In this document: positions 4,967 through 6,831 of the stretch, piece after piece
How positions within the stretch are numbered: position 1 is the first letter of the stretch
Layout: the number at the start of each line of letters is the position of its first letter
Source: an uncultured Alphaproteobacteria bacterium
GTDB lineage: Bacteria; Pseudomonadota; Alphaproteobacteria; RF32; CAG-239
DNA: 6,831 nucleotides
Assembly: GCA_944391355.1 (NCBI GenBank)
Contig: CALXTG010000073.1
Coordinates: forward strand, 1 to 6,831
Reading direction: 5' to 3'
The notes under the pieces: model-generated
The model's input: the letters and a program-made list of their open reading frames with translations, nothing else
What the model was told of the DNA's origin: nothing
The model's database searches: none
Position numbers and translations under genes: made by a program

Positions 4967-6646
4967 ATGGCAGCTTATCAGTATATCTATGTCATGCAAA
5001 ATCTGAGCAAGGTTTTTCCCGGCGGCAAAGAGTTGTTTAAAGGCATTACTTTGTCGTTTCTGCCCGGCGCCAAGATCGGCGTGTTGGGCGTTAACGGCGC
5101 CGGTAAATCAACCCTGCTGAAGATTATGGCCGGAGTCGATAAGGAATTTAACGGCGAAGCCTGGGCCGTCGAGGGGGTTAAGGTCGGTTATCTGGAACAG
5201 GAGCCGAAGCTGGATCCGAATAAAAACGTTATGGAAAACGTTATGGACGGACTCGGCGAAACCCGTGATTTATTGAAAAAATTTGAAGAAGTTTCCGCCA
5301 AATTCGCCGAGCCGATGAGCGATGAGGAAATGGATGCTCTGATTAACGAACAGGCTGAGCTGCAGGAAAAAATTGATGCCTGCAACGGCTGGGATTTGGA
5401 ACGGACGATTACCATTGCCATGGATGCGCTGCGCTGCCCGCCGGCCGATGCCGATGTTACCAAACTTTCCGGCGGTGAAAAGCGCCGGGTGGCGCTTTGC
5501 CGCCTGCTGCTGCAAAAACCCGATATGCTGCTTTTGGACGAACCGACCAACCATCTTGATGCCGAATCGGTTGCCTGGCTGGAACAGCATCTGAAAGAGT
5601 ATAACGGAACCGTGGTTATGGTGACCCACGACCGTTATTTCCTGGATAATGTTACCGGCTGGATTCTTGAGCTTGACCGCGGGCAGGGGATTCCTTACGA
5701 AGGCAATTATTCTTCCTGGCTGGAACAGAAGCAGAAACGTCTGGAGCAGGAGGCCCGGGAAGAAACCGCCCGTCAGAAGACTTTGGCTAACGAGTTGGAG
5801 TGGATTCAGAAAAATCCCAAAGCCCGGCAGGCTAAATCCAAAGCCCGTATCAATGCTTATGACGAATTGCTGAATGCCGCGACCAAAGATAAAATTTCAC
5901 AGGCTTATATTAATATTCCGATGACCGAACGTCTCGGCGATCTGGTCATTGAGGCGAAAAATATCAGCAAAGCTTTCGGCGACAAAGTTCTGATTGATGA
6001 TTTGTCGTTCAAAATTCCCAAGGGGGCGATTGTCGGGATTATCGGGCCGAACGGCGCCGGCAAAACAACCTTGTTCCGTATGATTACCGGGCAGGAAAAA
6101 CCGGATTCCGGCGAAATCAGAATCGGAGATACGGTTGATTTGGGCTATGTCGACCAATCGCGTGACAATCTGAATCCCGATAAAAATGTCTGGGAAGAAA
6201 TTTCCGACGGGCTGGATATGATTCAGCTCGGCAAAAAGGAAATGCCGTCGCGCGCCTATGTCGGACAGTTTAACTTTAAAGGCGGCGACCAGCAGAAAAA
6301 AGGCGGTCAGCTTTCCGGCGGCGAACGCAACCGCGTGCATCTGGCCAAAATGCTGAAAAAAGGCGCCAATGTTATTTTGCTTGACGAGCCGACCAACGAT
6401 CTTGATGTCGACACCCTGCGTTCGCTGGAAGAGGGAATTATGAATTATCCCGGCTGCGTTCTGGTTACTTCGCATGACCGCTGGTTCCTTGACCGTCTGG
6501 CAACGCATATTCTGGCTTATGAGGACGAAGGCCATGTCGAATGGTTTGAAGGCAATTTTGAAGAATATGAAAAGGACAAGCGTCGGCGTTTGGGCGATGA
6601 AGCCTGCAACCCGCACAGAATCCGCTATAAAAAGCTGGAAAGATAA
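4967..6646 (+). CDS. ettA: Energy-dependent translational throttle protein EttA (ABC-F ATPase)
   Basis: This is a cytoplasmic ABC-F protein with two ATPase domains and no membrane segment. In E. coli, EttA binds the ribosomal E site and gates entry into elongation according to the ATP/ADP ratio. Domain 1 has Walker [10 protein letters not shown] (41-49), signature LSGGE (167-171) and Walker [12 protein letters not shown] with catalytic E192. A charged linker (about 245-325), including [14 protein letters not shown] and a Lys/Arg-rich helix, corresponds to the P-site tRNA interaction motif. Domain 2 has Walker [10 protein letters not shown] (360-368), signature LSGGE (449-453) and catalytic E474. 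The C-terminal [16 protein letters not shown] and IRYKK segments are typical EttA. Its 559 residues compare with 555 in E. coli, and nearly every EttA motif is retained, which favours it over Uup or antibiotic-resistance ABC-F proteins. TAAGGAG lies 11 bases before the ATG, a longer spacing than usual, but the N terminus aligns well with EttA. Confidence 0.96.
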   Translation: MAAYQYIYVMQNLSKVFPGGKELFKGITLSFLPGAKIGVLGVNGAGKSTLLKIMAGVDKEFNGEAWAVEGVKVGYLEQEPKLDPNKNVMENVMDGLGETRDLLKKFEEVSAKFAEPMSDEEMDALINEQAELQEKIDACNGWDLERTITIAMDALRCPPADADVTKLSGGEKRRVALCRLLLQKPDMLLLDEPTNHLDAESVAWLEQHLKEYNGTVVMVTHDRYFLDNVTGWILELDRGQGIPYEGNYSSWLEQKQKRLEQEAREETARQKTLANELEWIQKNPKARQAKSKARINAYDELLNAATKDKISQAYINIPMTERLGDLVIEAKNISKAFGDKVLIDDLSFKIPKGAIVGIIGPNGAGKTTLFRMITGQEKPDSGEIRIGDTVDLGYVDQSRDNLNPDKNVWEEISDGLDMIQLGKKEMPSRAYVGQFNFKGGDQQKKGGQLSGGERNRVHLAKMLKKGANVILLDEPTNDLDVDTLRSLEEGIMNYPGCVLVTSHDRWFLDRLATHILAYEDEGHVEWFEGNFEEYEKDKRRRLGDEACNPHRIRYKKLER

Positions 6647-6656
6647 AAAAGGCAAT

Positions 6657-6690
6657 ACCCCCGAACGAATGCGTTGCGGGGGTTTGGTTT
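6657..6690 (+). terminator. Rho-independent terminator after ettA
   Basis: ACCCCCG (6657-6663) pairs with CGGGGGT (6677-6683). The stem continues with AACG/CGTT across one bulged G, closing an AATG tetraloop. The following TTTGGTTT and TTTTGTTT supply the U-rich tail. It begins 10 bases after the ettA stop. It may also serve the convergent gene that ends at 6689, because an A6 run lies at 6645-6650 on the other side, although that run is separated from the stem by a few bases. Confidence 0.85.
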
Positions 6691-6831
6691 AATTTTGTTT
6701 TGCCAGTTCTTTTTCGATTTTTCTGCGAAAAGCTCTTTCTTCGGCAATATATTCATTGACGATGGTATTGGCTTTTCCGTTTTCATTAATGCCGATCCAG
6801 ACATGATATAAGGAAAGGCGGTTTTTGCGAA
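6689..6831 (-). CDS. C-terminal 46 residues of an unrecognised protein (partial)
   Basis: An open frame enters from the right edge of the window on the minus strand and ends at TAA 6691-6689. The visible end begins RKNRLSLYHVWIGINENGK and continues into a charged, probably helical tail containing EYIAEERAFRRKIEKELAKQN. The codon use and the terminator just downstream suggest a real gene that converges on ettA. Too little is visible to assign a family. Confidence 0.65.
   Translation of the reverse strand, partial: RKNRLSLYHVWIGINENGKANTIVNEYIAEERAFRRKIEKELAKQN

Noticed and set aside
5897..6655. A 252-codon open frame on the minus strand within ettA
   Set aside because: It is antisense to highly conserved ettA coding sequence and has no recognisable domain; the open frame reflects the codon bias of ettA.

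Overview
The window looks like part of a compact chromosome from an alphaproteobacterium of moderate GC content. The lineage call rests on the 41-residue zinc-ligand-free form of ribosomal protein L36 ending in KARQG, the proteobacterial DapE and EttA types, and the pyrimidine-5'-nucleotidase-like HAD protein. A gut-associated or host-associated lineage is my guess only. I see no mobile element, CRISPR array, rRNA, tRNA or phage gene.

Layout: a promoter and dapE (+, lysine/peptidoglycan precursor synthesis) are followed by a convergent gene for a small exported P/Q/E-rich protein (-) whose end overlaps dapE. A 262-residue exported protein with an HEXXH zinc-peptidase-like motif (+) starts divergently from it. 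The tail of that gene overlaps a convergent HAD-family nucleotidase gene (-) that starts at TTG. A 208-bp spacer carrying divergent promoter candidates leads to a 135-residue exported low-complexity protein (+), which shares a bidirectional terminator with the convergent rpmJ gene (-, L36). A back-to-back promoter region then serves rpmJ and a 205-residue exported protein (+). After that comes ettA (+, translation-gating ABC-F ATPase) with its own promoter and a strong terminator. The last 143 bases hold the 3' end of an unrecognised minus-strand gene.

The genes do not form one operon. Orientation alternates almost gene by gene, most genes have their own promoter candidate, and intergenic spacing is short, with two tail-to-tail coding overlaps of 19 and 20 bp. 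Three genes are recognisable housekeeping genes (dapE, rpmJ, ettA) and one is a family-level metabolic enzyme (HAD). The other four complete genes all encode uncharacterised proteins with Sec signal peptides ending A-x-A followed by Gln. The most interesting of these is the HEXXH protein, a candidate periplasmic metallopeptidase. I found no convincing evidence of a new multi-gene system; the exported proteins are the main unknowns.
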